Below, one piece after another: positions 8,782-17,846 of a stretch of 64,000 bases of DNA; position 1 is the first letter of the stretch, and each line of letters opens with the position of its first letter. The notes under the pieces are model-generated. The model searched no databases and was not told the DNA's origin. It was given only the letters and a program-made list of their open reading frames with translations. This stretch comes from Pseudomonas cremoricolorata (GTDB lineage: Bacteria; Pseudomonadota; Gammaproteobacteria; Pseudomonadales; Pseudomonadaceae). Location: contig NZ_CP009455.1 of assembly GCF_000759535.1 (NCBI RefSeq), positions 2,232,001 through 2,296,000 on the forward strand. Reading direction: 5' to 3'. A program made the translations under genes and the position numbers.

Positions 8782-10308
8782 GTGCTGCGTCGCCTCGACA
8801 GAGCGCTCACCGTGCTCACTGCCTGTGCCCTTAGTTTGACCCTGAGTGGCTGTATCGCAACCTCAGACATCACCCCCCATAGCCAACGCCTCGACCCCGA
8901 CAACCTCGCCCTCGACAGCACATTGGCCGACGCCGAGCGCGATGCCCACTGGCCGGCGCAGCGCTGGTGGCAGGCCTATGGCGATGCGCAGCTCGACCAG
9001 TTTCTCAACCAGGCCTTGGCCGGCAGCCCGAGCCTGGCGCTGGCCCTGGCGCGGCTGCGCCAGGCCAAGGCGTTGGCGGGCGTGGCCGAGTCGGCCCAGC
9101 GCCTGCAGGGCGATGGCGACGCCGCACTGAAACGCCACAACTGGCCGCAGGACGCGTTCTATGGCCCCGGCGATCTGTCGGGCGCCACCACCTGGGACAA
9201 CCATGCCGGCATCGGCCTGAGCTACCCGCTGGACCTCTGGGGCCAGGCGCGCAACGCCAGCGAGCAGGCCCTGGACATCGCCCATCGCCGCGCCGCCGAA
9301 GCGCGCCAGGCGCAGCTCGAACTGCAGAACAACGTGGTCAAGCGCTACATCGAACTGGCCCTGCTGTATGCCCGGCACGACATCGTCGAACGCCAGTTGG
9401 CCCAGCAACAGCAGATTCTGGGCCTCGCCCAGCGTCGTCTCGATGCGGGCATGGGCACGCATCTGGAGGTGAGCCTGGCGCAGGCGCCACTGCCGGAAAC
9501 CCATCGTCAGCTGGACAGCCTGGTCGAGGCCATGGCGCTGACGCGTAACCAGCTGGCCGCACTGGCCGGTCTCGGCCCGGGTGCTGGCGCGCGCTTGCAA
9601 CGTCCGCAGTTGCGCCTGGCCAACCCGCTTGGGTTGCCTGCCACGCTGCCGGCCGAGTTGCTTGGGCAACGCCCCGACGTGGTCGCCCGGCGCTGGCAGG
9701 TGGCGGCCCAGGCGCGCGGTATCGAGGTGGCCCAGGCGCGCTTTCTGCCCAATATCGACCTGGTCGGCAATCTGGGTTTCATCGCCACCGGTGGCAGCGC
9801 CCTGGGTTTTCTCAGCGGGCGAACCTTCAACTACGGCGTAGGCCCGGCGCTGAGCGTGCCGATCTTCGATGGCGGCCGGCTGCGCGAGCAATTGGGCGCC
9901 GCCGCTGCGGGCTATGACGAAGCGGTCGCCGACTACAACCAGACCCTGGTGCTGGCGCTCAAGGACATTTCCGACCAACTGATCCGCCGTGAATCGATGC
10001 AGACCCAGGCGCACCTTGCAGATGAATCGGTGGCGGCCGCGCAGCGCAGCTACGACATCGCCAGCGTGGCCTTCCAGCGCGGCCTGACTGGCTACCTGGA
10101 GGTGCTCGATGCGCAGACCCTGCTGTTGCGTCAGCAACAGGTGCAGCAGCAGGTGTGGGCCGCGCGGCTGAGCGTGCACGCCGACCTCGCAACTGCGCTG
10201 GGCGGCGGTTTGCAGGCCGGCGCCGACACCCCGGCGAGCACGCGTGAAGCCGCCCCGGACGCACCGGCGGCGCTGGCCGTGTTCATCAAGCCCGAGGCCC
10301 GGCAATGA
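8782..10308 (+). CDS. outer-membrane efflux lipoprotein (OprM/NodT family)
   Basis: The product of about 508 residues starts with a lipoprotein signal ending in the lipobox LSGC (cysteine near residue 24). Two outer membrane efflux repeats follow, including AELLGQRPDVVARRWQVAAQARGIEVAQARFLPNI-like text near residues 290-325. It forms the outer-membrane tunnel of a tripartite pump. The frame opens at 8737 but the GTG at 8782 gives the cleanest signal peptide; its ribosome site is weak, so the start is uncertain. Its stop overlaps the FUSC gene (ATGA), placing it first in the four-gene operon. Confidence 0.85.
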   Translation: MLRRLDRALTVLTACALSLTLSGCIATSDITPHSQRLDPDNLALDSTLADAERDAHWPAQRWWQAYGDAQLDQFLNQALAGSPSLALALARLRQAKALAGVAESAQRLQGDGDAALKRHNWPQDAFYGPGDLSGATTWDNHAGIGLSYPLDLWGQARNASEQALDIAHRRAAEARQAQLELQNNVVKRYIELALLYARHDIVERQLAQQQQILGLAQRRLDAGMGTHLEVSLAQAPLPETHRQLDSLVEAMALTRNQLAALAGLGPGAGARLQRPQLRLANPLGLPATLPAELLGQRPDVVARRWQVAAQARGIEVAQARFLPNIDLVGNLGFIATGGSALGFLSGRTFNYGVGPALSVPIFDGGRLREQLGAAAAGYDEAVADYNQTLVLALKDISDQLIRRESMQTQAHLADESVAAAQRSYDIASVAFQRGLTGYLEVLDAQTLLLRQQQVQQQVWAARLSVHADLATALGGGLQAGADTPASTREAAPDAPAALAVFIKPEARQ

Positions 10309-12503
10309 ACAGCCTGCGCCAAGGCTGGCAATGGCTGCACCGACTGCCGTGGCAGCGCGGTTTCTACGCTTGGGCACGCACCGACGGCGTGACCTGGGTA
10401 TACATCTTCAAGGTGCTGGCGGCCGCGTTCCTGACCCTGTGGCTGGCCATGCGCCTGGAGTTGCCGCAGCCGCGCACGGCGATGATCACCGTGTTCATCG
10501 TCATGCAGCCGCAGAGCGGCCATGTGTTCGCCAAGAGCTTCTACCGTCTGCTGGGCACGTTGGCCGGGTCGAGCATGATGGTGCTGCTGGTGGCGCTGTT
10601 TCCGCAGAACACCGAACTGTTTCTGCCCAGCCTGGCGCTGTGGGTCGGGCTGTGCGCTGCCGGCGCCATGCGCTACCGCACCTTCCGTGCTTATGGCTTC
10701 GTGCTTGCCGGCTACACCGCAGCGATGATCGGCCTGCCAGTGCTGCAACATCCCGAGCAGGCGTTTCTCGCGGCGGTGTGGCGGGTGTTGGAAATCAGCC
10801 TGGGGATCGTCGTGTCCACCGCGGTCAGCGCGGCGATTCTGCCGCAGTCGGCCAGTGCGGCGATGCGCCATGCCCTGTACCAGCGCTTCGGTGGCTTTGC
10901 CGCGGTCGCCGTCGAGGCGCTGCGCGGCAACAGTCAGCGGGAACGGCTCGAGGCCAGCAACGTGCGTTTCGTCGCCGAGGCCGTGGGCCTTGAGAGCCTG
11001 CGCAACGTCACCGCCTTCGAAGACCCGCACATGCGCCGGCGCAATGGCCGGCTGATGCGCCTGAACAGTGAGTTCATGGCCATCACCACGCGCTTTCACG
11101 CGCTCAACCGCCTGCTCGAACGCCTGCGCGAGCGCGAGCGCGGGCCGTTGCAGTTGAACGCGGTGTTGCAGCCGGGCATGGCGCCGTTGATCGAGCTGCT
11201 CGAACCCTATGTCGGGCGCTCGCTGACCGACGCCGATGCGCTGCGCCTGACCTTGGAGCTGGCGGGCTACCGCGACGGCCTGCAACAGCAGGTGCGCGAG
11301 CTGCGCGCGCAGTTTCTCGCCAGTGCGCCGAGCGAGGCCGACCTGCTGGATTTTCATACTGCCTTCGAGTTGCTCTACCGCCTGCTCGACGACCTCTACA
11401 ACTTCGCCCAGACCCACGCCTCGCTGGCCGCGCACCGGCACCAGCGCGAGCAGTGGGACGAGCCCTACGTGGCGCAGACCAACTGGCTGGTGTCGGCCGC
11501 CGCCGGGCTGCGTTCGGCGGTGGTGCTGCTGCTGCTGGGCAGCTACTGGCTGCTCAGCGATTGGCCGAGCGGGGCGATGATGACGCTGATTGCCACCGTC
11601 ACCGCAGGCCTTTCAGCGGCTTCGCCCAACCCCCGGCGCATGGCCTTTCAGATGGCCTGCGGCACCTTGCTCGGGGCGCTGGTCGGCTTTTTCGAAACCT
11701 TTTTCGTGTTCCCTTGGATCGATGGTTTCGCGCTGCTGTGCATGGTGTTGGCGCCGGTGTTCGTGCTCGGCGCGTTTCTCGCCTCGCGGCCGTTGTATGC
11801 CGGTTACGGTATCGGCCTGCTGGTGTTTTTCGGCATCGGCTCGGTGCCGAACAACCTCACCGTGTACGACCCCTATGTGTTCATCAACGATTACCTGGGC
11901 ATGCTTCTGGGGATGCTGGTATGCGCCGCGGCCGGTGCGATCATCCTGCCGCCCAACAGCCGCTGGCTGTGGCAGCGCCTCGAGCAGGATCTGCGTGCCC
12001 AAGTTCTGTTCGCCATCAGTGGGCGTCTGCGTGGCCTGAGTTCGGCGTTCGAAAGCCGCACCCGCGACCTGCTGCACCAGGCCTATGGCCTGGCGGCCGG
12101 GCGCCCTCAGGTGCAGCGCGAGCTGATGGGCTGGATGTTCGTGGTGCTGGAGGTCGGGCATGCGGTCATCGAACTGCGCAAGGAGCAGGCCCAGGCGCCG
12201 GTGCATCCGGCCTATGCCGAAAGCCAGGCATGGCGGCAGGCGATTCGGGTGATGGGGCGGGCGTTGACCCGGCTGTTCCTGCAACCCGGCGCCAGCAACC
12301 AACAGCGTGCGCTGATCGCGGTAGACCACGCCATCGGCCGTGTGCAAGCCACCGACGAACCGTTCGCCCGGCATTTCGACACCTCGGTGCTGCGCCGGGT
12401 GCAGAGCTACCTGCACTTCATCCGCACCTCGTTGCTCGACCCGCAATCGCCGTTGACACCGCCCACTGTGCCGCCCGCCCAAGGAGCCGCCCATGCCCCG
12501 TGA
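10305..12503 (+). CDS. FUSC/AaeB-like inner-membrane efflux protein
   Basis: This 732-residue protein has the duplicated FUSC layout: a cluster of about five membrane helices at residues 35-190, a cytoplasmic domain at about 195-395, a second helix cluster at about 395-545, and a C-terminal cytoplasmic domain. AaeB-type proteins export aromatic carboxylic acids across the inner membrane with an AaeA adaptor. The gene overlaps its neighbours on both sides. The substrate here is inferred only from the family; fusaric acid or hydroxybenzoates are candidates. Confidence 0.86.
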   Translation: MNSLRQGWQWLHRLPWQRGFYAWARTDGVTWVYIFKVLAAAFLTLWLAMRLELPQPRTAMITVFIVMQPQSGHVFAKSFYRLLGTLAGSSMMVLLVALFPQNTELFLPSLALWVGLCAAGAMRYRTFRAYGFVLAGYTAAMIGLPVLQHPEQAFLAAVWRVLEISLGIVVSTAVSAAILPQSASAAMRHALYQRFGGFAAVAVEALRGNSQRERLEASNVRFVAEAVGLESLRNVTAFEDPHMRRRNGRLMRLNSEFMAITTRFHALNRLLERLRERERGPLQLNAVLQPGMAPLIELLEPYVGRSLTDADALRLTLELAGYRDGLQQQVRELRAQFLASAPSEADLLDFHTAFELLYRLLDDLYNFAQTHASLAAHRHQREQWDEPYVAQTNWLVSAAAGLRSAVVLLLLGSYWLLSDWPSGAMMTLIATVTAGLSAASPNPRRMAFQMACGTLLGALVGFFETFFVFPWIDGFALLCMVLAPVFVLGAFLASRPLYAGYGIGLLVFFGIGSVPNNLTVYDPYVFINDYLGMLLGMLVCAAAGAIILPPNSRWLWQRLEQDLRAQVLFAISGRLRGLSSAFESRTRDLLHQAYGLAAGRPQVQRELMGWMFVVLEVGHAVIELRKEQAQAPVHPAYAESQAWRQAIRVMGRALTRLFLQPGASNQQRALIAVDHAIGRVQATDEPFARHFDTSVLRRVQSYLHFIRTSLLDPQSPLTPPTVPPAQGAAHAP

Positions 12504-12693
12504 AATCGCCTTCCACGGCCTGTACATGCCCAGCATGACCTTGATGTTCCTGCTCGCTGCGGGCCTGGCCTGGGGGCTGGATCGCTTCATCGCCAGCGTC
12601 GACGGCTACCGCTTCTTCTGGCACCCGGCGCTGTTGCGTCTGTCGCTGTTCGTCTGTCTGTTCGGCGCCCTGGCGCTGACCATTTACGGGTAA
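12493..12693 (+). CDS. DUF1656 (AaeX-like) small membrane protein
   Basis: The 66-residue product has two hydrophobic helices (about residues 12-30 and 45-65) joined by a loop with YRFFWHPALLRLSL. This matches DUF1656, the AaeX family found in front of or between aaeA and aaeB genes. Its start lies 11 bases inside the end of the FUSC gene. It is thought to be an accessory part of the pump; no activity is established. Confidence 0.85.
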   Translation: MPREIAFHGLYMPSMTLMFLLAAGLAWGLDRFIASVDGYRFFWHPALLRLSLFVCLFGALALTIYG

Positions 12694-12703
12694 CCCTCCT
12701 TCG

Positions 12704-13564
12704 ATGAAAAAGTTCTTCAGCCTGATCGCCACCTTGCTCGTGCTCACCGCGGCGGTGTTCATCGGTCGCCAGCTGTGGCTCGACTACATGACCACGCCCT
12801 GGACCCGAGACGGCCGGGTACGCGCCGACATCATCAACGTCGCCGCCGATTCGCCCGGCTATGTGGTCGATGTGCCGGTGCGCGACAACCAGCGGGTGCG
12901 CAAGGGCGAGCTGCTGATGCAGATCGATCCGGCGCACTACCAAGTGGCGGTGGAGCAGGCCAAGGCACTGGTGGCGGCGCGCAAGGCCGCCTGGCAGATG
13001 CGCCAGGTCAACGCCCGGCGCCGCGCCGACCTGGACAACCTGGTGATCTCGGCCGAGAGCCGCGACGACGCCCGCGATATCGCCAGCACCGCCCAGGCCG
13101 AATACCAGCAGGCCCAGGCGCAGTTGGCGGCGGCCGAGCTGAACCTGGCGCGCACACGCATCGTCGCCAGCGTCGACGGCTACGTGACCAACCTCAACGT
13201 GCACCGCGGCGACTACGCGCGCACCGGCGAGCCCTTGATGGCGGTGGTCGATGCGCAGTCATTCTGGGTGTATGGCTATTTCGAGGAAACCAAGCTGCCG
13301 CACGTGCGCGTGGGCGATCCGGCCGAGTTGCAGATGATGAGCGGCGAGCGTTTGCAAGGCCACGTCGAAAGCATCGCCCGCGGCATCTACGACCGCGACA
13401 ACCCGCAAAGCCGCGAGCTGGTGGCCGACGTCAACCCGACCTTCAACTGGGTGCGTCTGGCCCAGCGGGTGCCGGTGCGGATTCAGATCGATGCCGTGCC
13501 GGAGGGTTTTCTGCTTGCCGCAGGGACGACCTGTACCGTGGTGGTACGCCCCCGCGACAGTTGA
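12704..13564 (+). CDS. HlyD/AaeA-like periplasmic adaptor
   Basis: The 286-residue protein begins with a single membrane anchor (about residues 5-24). It then has a split biotinyl-lipoyl domain, a short alpha-helical hairpin (about 80-140, rich in Gln and Ala) and a beta-barrel. The text SPGYVVDVPVRDNQRVRKGELL near residue 47 is the typical first lipoyl half. It connects the FUSC protein to the outer-membrane lipoprotein. It is the last gene of the operon; the next gene is convergent. Confidence 0.88.
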   Translation: MKKFFSLIATLLVLTAAVFIGRQLWLDYMTTPWTRDGRVRADIINVAADSPGYVVDVPVRDNQRVRKGELLMQIDPAHYQVAVEQAKALVAARKAAWQMRQVNARRRADLDNLVISAESRDDARDIASTAQAEYQQAQAQLAAAELNLARTRIVASVDGYVTNLNVHRGDYARTGEPLMAVVDAQSFWVYGYFEETKLPHVRVGDPAELQMMSGERLQGHVESIARGIYDRDNPQSRELVADVNPTFNWVRLAQRVPVRIQIDAVPEGFLLAAGTTCTVVVRPRDS

Positions 13565-13586
13565 AGGCTGGCAATAGGCAAACCCG

Positions 13587-14039
13587 TCAGCCTTCGGCGA
13601 CCGCCACCAGCACCGGCACCTGCACCCGGTCGATGACCTTGCTGCTCACCGACGGGTCGAGCAGCCGGCCCAGGCGTGACAGATGGCGGTGGCCCATGAT
13701 GATCAGCTCGCAGTCCAGCACCTGGGCGCTGGCCACGATCACCTCCACGGGTTGACCCGGCTCAGTGCTGCCCACGCAGGTGAAGCCGGCCTCGCGCAGC
13801 GCCTGCAAGGCCTGCGCCATGGCCTGCTCGGCCTGGCGCTGTTCGTCGCAGGCTGCTGGGTACTGGTCGAGTTCCTCGGCGCTGAACAGCCCTGGGCTGC
13901 GGTGTACGGCAAAGCTGGGGTCGATCGCCAGCAGCACGTGCAGCTCATGCTCGTCCGGCCTGCAGTAACGCCGCGCCAGGGCAACGATAGCGGTGCGGGC
14001 GGGGGAGGCGTCGATGGCGATCAGGACCGTGCGGGGCAT
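13587..14039 (-). CDS. universal stress protein (UspA family)
   Basis: The 150-residue product begins MPRTVLIAIDASPA and ends with IIMGHRHLSRLGRLLDPSVSSKVIDRVQVPVLVAV. This carries a variant of the ATP-binding pattern G-x2-G-x9-G(S/T) near the C terminus. UspA proteins are cytoplasmic stress-resistance factors. Two ATGs, at 14045 and 14039, are possible; the ribosome site AAGGA touches the first but is six bases from the second, so I chose 14039. It is convergent with the efflux operon and divergent from the next LysR gene. Confidence 0.85.
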   Translation of the reverse strand: MPRTVLIAIDASPARTAIVALARRYCRPDEHELHVLLAIDPSFAVHRSPGLFSAEELDQYPAACDEQRQAEQAMAQALQALREAGFTCVGSTEPGQPVEVIVASAQVLDCELIIMGHRHLSRLGRLLDPSVSSKVIDRVQVPVLVAVAEG

Positions 14040-14190
14040 GGGCATTCCTTGGACGGGGAAGGGGGCGTGCGCATTGTCGGGCCTCGAAGGAGCCGGATAA
14101 ATAGCCTGGCGTGCAACCGCAGGTTGTGTCTAGTGCACGTTTGCCAACTGCTAAGATCGATTTTTTTCCACTTCACCTTCGGACATTTCC

Positions 14191-15093
14191 ATGCCGCTTC
14201 CCGACATGAACCTGCTGGTGGCGCTCGATGCATTGCTTGACGAGGGCAGTGTGGTCGGGGCCGCGCAGCGTATGAACCTGAGCCCGGCGGCGATGAGTCG
14301 CACCCTCGGACGCATCCGTGAAGCGTTGAACGACCCGATTCTGGTACGTGCCGGGCGCGGGCTGGTGCCAACGCCCCGCGCGCTGGCGTTGCGTGAACAG
14401 GTGAGTCAGCTGGTCGAGCAGGCTGGCGAGGTGTTTCGCAGCGGCGATGCGGTGGACCTGCCCACTCTGGAGCGTGCCTTCAACATCCGCACCAACGACT
14501 TGTTCATCGCGCTGTACGGCGCGCAATTGCTGCGCATGATGCACGAGCAGGCGCCGCGCACGGTGGTGCGTTTCGTGCCGGAAAGCGGCGACGACGATGC
14601 GGTATTGCGTGATGGACGCACTGATCTGATCATCAGCTCGACCATCGACCTGGGCCCGGAGATCAAGGTGCAGCGGCTGTTCCATACGCAATACATCGGC
14701 TTGGCGCGTGAGGATCATCCGATTTTCGACGGGGTCATCAGCCCGGAGCGCTTTGCCGCCTACCCGCACATCAGCGTGTCGCGACGCGGCCGCGCCAATG
14801 GCCCGATCGATGTCGAACTGGCGCCGTTTCGCGTGCAACGGCGCGTGGCGCTGATTACCCCAAGTTTTCATTCGGCGATGTTCTCGCTGCCCGATTCCGA
14901 CCTGATCCTGCCGATGCCGGCGAACATCCTGGCCAGCGTGCGCAAGCTTGGCCTGCCATTACGCGCGTTCGACATTCCGTTGGCGTTAGAGCGGGTCACG
15001 GTCATGCAGGCCTGGCACCCGCGTTTTCACCATGACCCCGCTCACCGTTGGCTGCGCCAGACCCTCAAGGCGTGTTGCGAAGCGCAACCCTGA
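14191..15093 (+). CDS. LysR-family regulator upstream of an EmrAB-like operon
   Basis: The 300-residue protein has a NodD-like N terminus (MPLPDMNLLVALDALLDEGSV, then AAQRMNLSPAAMSRTLGRIREAL, residues 1-48), with an effector-binding domain after residue 90. It lies in the same direction as, and 134 bases before, an MFS-adaptor-outer membrane operon, so it is the likely regulator of that pump. Two palindromes in the gap are candidate binding sites; the first begins right after the stop codon. The inducer is unknown. Confidence 0.87.
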   Translation: MPLPDMNLLVALDALLDEGSVVGAAQRMNLSPAAMSRTLGRIREALNDPILVRAGRGLVPTPRALALREQVSQLVEQAGEVFRSGDAVDLPTLERAFNIRTNDLFIALYGAQLLRMMHEQAPRTVVRFVPESGDDDAVLRDGRTDLIISSTIDLGPEIKVQRLFHTQYIGLAREDHPIFDGVISPERFAAYPHISVSRRGRANGPIDVELAPFRVQRRVALITPSFHSAMFSLPDSDLILPMPANILASVRKLGLPLRAFDIPLALERVTVMQAWHPRFHHDPAHRWLRQTLKACCEAQP

Positions 15094-15107
15094 TGCGTTT
15101 CAACGCA
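15094..15107. promoter_or_regulatory. palindrome 1, candidate LysR operator
   Basis: The sequence TGCGTTTCAACGCA is a 5-4-5 inverted repeat starting one base past the LysR stop codon. Its half-site TGCGT is the same as in the second palindrome, whose core begins 33 bases further on. Confidence 0.5.
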
Positions 15108-15125
15108 CGGGGAGTATGTTGTCGA

Positions 15126-15140
15126 TTGCGTTTGACGCAA
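15126..15140. promoter_or_regulatory. palindrome 2, candidate LysR operator over a -35 element
   Basis: The sequence TTGCGTTTGACGCAA is a perfect 6-3-6 inverted repeat. It contains TTGACG (15132-15137), which could be a -35 hexamer with a weak -10 (ATAAGT, 15154-15159) 16 bases on. A regulator bound here would sit on the promoter of the MFS operon. Confidence 0.55.
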
Positions 15141-15227
15141 CTAAAAACTACCGATAAGTCAGTTTTCGTAAGTAATCGATGTTTCTAGACTTGCCAGCCT
15201 CAAATTTGTTGCTGGAGTTTTCTGGGC

Positions 15228-16766
15228 ATGTCGCAGCCTTCCCCTACCTATGCCGCCGCTGGCCCCGCGCCCGTGGCGGCACCCGCGCAGGCAGCGTTCG
15301 GGGCAAGGGTAGTGGTCGGCTTGTTCGGTGTGTTGCTGGCGGTGTTGTGCGCGGGCCTGAATGAGGCGGTGACCAAACTGTCGCTGGCCGACATCCGCGG
15401 CGCCATGGGCATCGGCGCCGACGAAGGGGCCTGGCTGCTGGCGGTGTACAGCGCCGCAGCGGTTTCGGCGACGGCCGTGTCACCGTGGCTGGCGACGACC
15501 TTCTCTCTGCGGCGCTTCACCCTCTGCGCGATTGGCGCTTTTGCGCTGCTGGGGCTGCTGCAGCCGTTCGCGCCGAACCTGCACAGCCTGATGCTGCTGC
15601 GCATCCTCCAGGGCCTGGCAGCGGGCGCCTTGCCGCCGATGCTGATGAGCGTGGCGCTGCGCTTCCTGCCGCCGGGCATCAAGGTGTATGGCCTGGCCTG
15701 CTACGCGCTCACCGCGACCTTCGGGCCGAACCTGGCGACGCCGCTGGCGGGGCTCTGGACCGAATACGTCGGTTGGCAGTGGGCATTCTGGCAGATCGTC
15801 GCGCCTTCACTGCTGGCCTCGGCCTGCGTAGCCTGGGGGCTGCCGCAGGATCCGCTGCGCCTGGAGCGTTTCGCCCAGTTCAACTGGCGCGGCGTGCTAC
15901 TGGGGCTGCCGGCGCTGAGCTGTCTGGTGCTGGGGCTGTCCCTGGGCGATCGCTGGGGCTGGTTCGATTCGCCGCTGATCAGCGTGCTACTGGGCGGCGG
16001 CGGTCTGCTGCTGGTGCTGTTCTTGTACAACGAGTGGTCCGAGCCGGTGCCGTTCTTCGACTTGCGCATGCTGGGCCGGCGCAACCTGATGTTCGCCCTG
16101 CTGACCTTGGCCGGGGTGTTGATCGTGTTGTCGGGTGTGGGCAGCGTGCCCTCCGCGTACCTCGCCCAGATCCATGGCTATCGCCCGGCGCAGACCAGTC
16201 CGCTGATGTTGCTGGTAGCACTGCCGCAGTTGCTGGCCCTGGCGCTGACTGCAGCGCTGTGCAACCTGCGTGCGGTGGATTGTCGCTGGGTGCTGGCAGC
16301 CGGTCTGGGCATGCTGGTGCTGTCGTGCCTGGGCAGCAGCACGTTGACCAGCCAATGGATTCGTGACGACTTCTACCCGTTCTACCTGTTGCAGGTGTTC
16401 GGCCAACCGATGGCGGTGCTGCCGTTGCTGTTGCTGTCGACCAATGGCATGAGCCCGCAACAGGGTCCGTTCGCCTCGGCCTGGTTCAACACTGTGCGCG
16501 GGCTTAGCGTGGTGGTGGCCGGGGCGCTGCTGGAGGCGCTCGGCACCTGGCGCCGGCATGCCCATTCCACCCATCTGGTGGACAGCCTGGGCAACGCACC
16601 GCTGCTCGACGATCACGCCGCCGGCCTGGCCCAGCGCATCCACGCCCAGGCCCTGGTGCTGACCTCGGCCGACCTCTACCTGGTGCTGGCCGGCGTCGGC
16701 CTTGCGCTGATCTGCCTGATTCCCATCATTCCTACACGGGTGTATCCGCCGCGCGCGGTGACCTGA
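15228..16766 (+). CDS. EmrB-like MFS transporter, DHA2 family (14 helices)
   Basis: The 512-residue protein has about fourteen hydrophobic segments. After a short cytoplasmic tail come FGVLLAVLCAGLNEAVTKLSLADI and GADEGAWLLAVYSAA, typical of EmrB/FarB proteins. It is the inner-membrane proton antiporter of a tripartite multidrug pump. An adaptor and an outer membrane factor follow with 18 and minus 4 bases spacing, so the three form one operon. The substrate is unknown. Confidence 0.88.
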   Translation: MSQPSPTYAAAGPAPVAAPAQAAFGARVVVGLFGVLLAVLCAGLNEAVTKLSLADIRGAMGIGADEGAWLLAVYSAAAVSATAVSPWLATTFSLRRFTLCAIGAFALLGLLQPFAPNLHSLMLLRILQGLAAGALPPMLMSVALRFLPPGIKVYGLACYALTATFGPNLATPLAGLWTEYVGWQWAFWQIVAPSLLASACVAWGLPQDPLRLERFAQFNWRGVLLGLPALSCLVLGLSLGDRWGWFDSPLISVLLGGGGLLLVLFLYNEWSEPVPFFDLRMLGRRNLMFALLTLAGVLIVLSGVGSVPSAYLAQIHGYRPAQTSPLMLLVALPQLLALALTAALCNLRAVDCRWVLAAGLGMLVLSCLGSSTLTSQWIRDDFYPFYLLQVFGQPMAVLPLLLLSTNGMSPQQGPFASAWFNTVRGLSVVVAGALLEALGTWRRHAHSTHLVDSLGNAPLLDDHAAGLAQRIHAQALVLTSADLYLVLAGVGLALICLIPIIPTRVYPPRAVT

Positions 16767-16784
16767 GCCTGAGACTTCGCCGAC

Positions 16785-17846
16785 ATGAAAGACACGCGCA
16801 AGACCCTGATCATCGCCAGCGTACTGGCCGTGGCCGTACTGGCGGCCCTGGTCGGCCCCTGGCTGCTGGGCAGCGACCGCCGCCAAAGCACCAACGATGC
16901 TTATATCAGTGCCGACTACACGGTGGTCGCGCCGAAGGTGGCTGGATTCATCAAGGACGTTCGCGTCGAGGACAACCAGGCGGTCGAGGCCGGGCAGTTG
17001 CTCGCCACCCTGGATGACCGCGACTACCAGACCGCCCTCGACGCCGCCCAGGCCCGGCAACTGGTGGCCAAGGCTCAGCGCGACAACGCCCAGGCCACCC
17101 TCGAGCGGCAGAGCGCGGTGATCGCCCAGGCCCAGGCAGCGCTGCAGGCGGCCAAAGCCGAAGACGCCTTCGCCGAGCACGAAGTCGGCCGTTACCAGCG
17201 CCTGGCTGCGCAGGGTGCCGGCACCGTGCAGAACGCCCAGCAGGCGCGCAGCCGGGTCGAGCAGGCCCGGGCGCACCGCGCCGATGCCGACGCCGCGCTG
17301 CTGGCTGCACGCAAGCAGGTCGAGGTGCTCAAGGCGCAGTTGGCGGGTGCCGATGGTCAGCTCAAGCAGGCAGAAGCGGGCGTTGCCAAGGCACGCCTCG
17401 ATCTGTCGTACACACGTATCAGCGCGCCGGTTGCCGGCATGGTCGGCGAGCGTGCAGTGCGCGCCGGCGCGTATGTCAGCCCCGGTACCCGCTTGCTGTC
17501 GGTGGTGCCGCTGGAGCAGGCCTTCGTGATCGGCAACTTCCTGGAAACCCAGTTGACCCATGTGCAGCCCGGCCAGCCGGTACAGATTCGCGTCGACAGC
17601 TTCGCCGGACACACCTTGCGCGGCCGTGTGCAGAGCATTGCCCCGGCCACCGGCGTGACCTTCGCCGCGGTCAAGCCGGACAACGCCACCGGCAACTTCA
17701 CCAAGGTGGTGCAGCGGATTCCAGTGAAGATCGTCTTCGATGCCGACCAGCCCGCCTTGCAGCGTCTGCGCGTAGGGATGTCGGTGGAGGCATCGATCGA
17801 CACCGGCGATGACGCCCTGGGCCGGCGCGAGGTCAGTGCGCGATGA
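16785..17846 (+). CDS. EmrA-like HlyD family periplasmic adaptor
   Basis: The 353-residue protein has one membrane anchor (about residues 8-28). The lipoyl half starting VVAPKVAGFIKDVRVEDNQAV is near residue 47. A long Gln/Ala-rich coiled-coil hairpin follows (about 75-200), then a second lipoyl half (ISAPVAGMVGE) and a beta-barrel ending near 340. It bridges the EmrB-like transporter and the outer membrane factor. The longer hairpin separates it from the AaeA-type adaptor at 12.7 kb. Confidence 0.9.
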   Translation: MKDTRKTLIIASVLAVAVLAALVGPWLLGSDRRQSTNDAYISADYTVVAPKVAGFIKDVRVEDNQAVEAGQLLATLDDRDYQTALDAAQARQLVAKAQRDNAQATLERQSAVIAQAQAALQAAKAEDAFAEHEVGRYQRLAAQGAGTVQNAQQARSRVEQARAHRADADAALLAARKQVEVLKAQLAGADGQLKQAEAGVAKARLDLSYTRISAPVAGMVGERAVRAGAYVSPGTRLLSVVPLEQAFVIGNFLETQLTHVQPGQPVQIRVDSFAGHTLRGRVQSIAPATGVTFAAVKPDNATGNFTKVVQRIPVKIVFDADQPALQRLRVGMSVEASIDTGDDALGRREVSAR

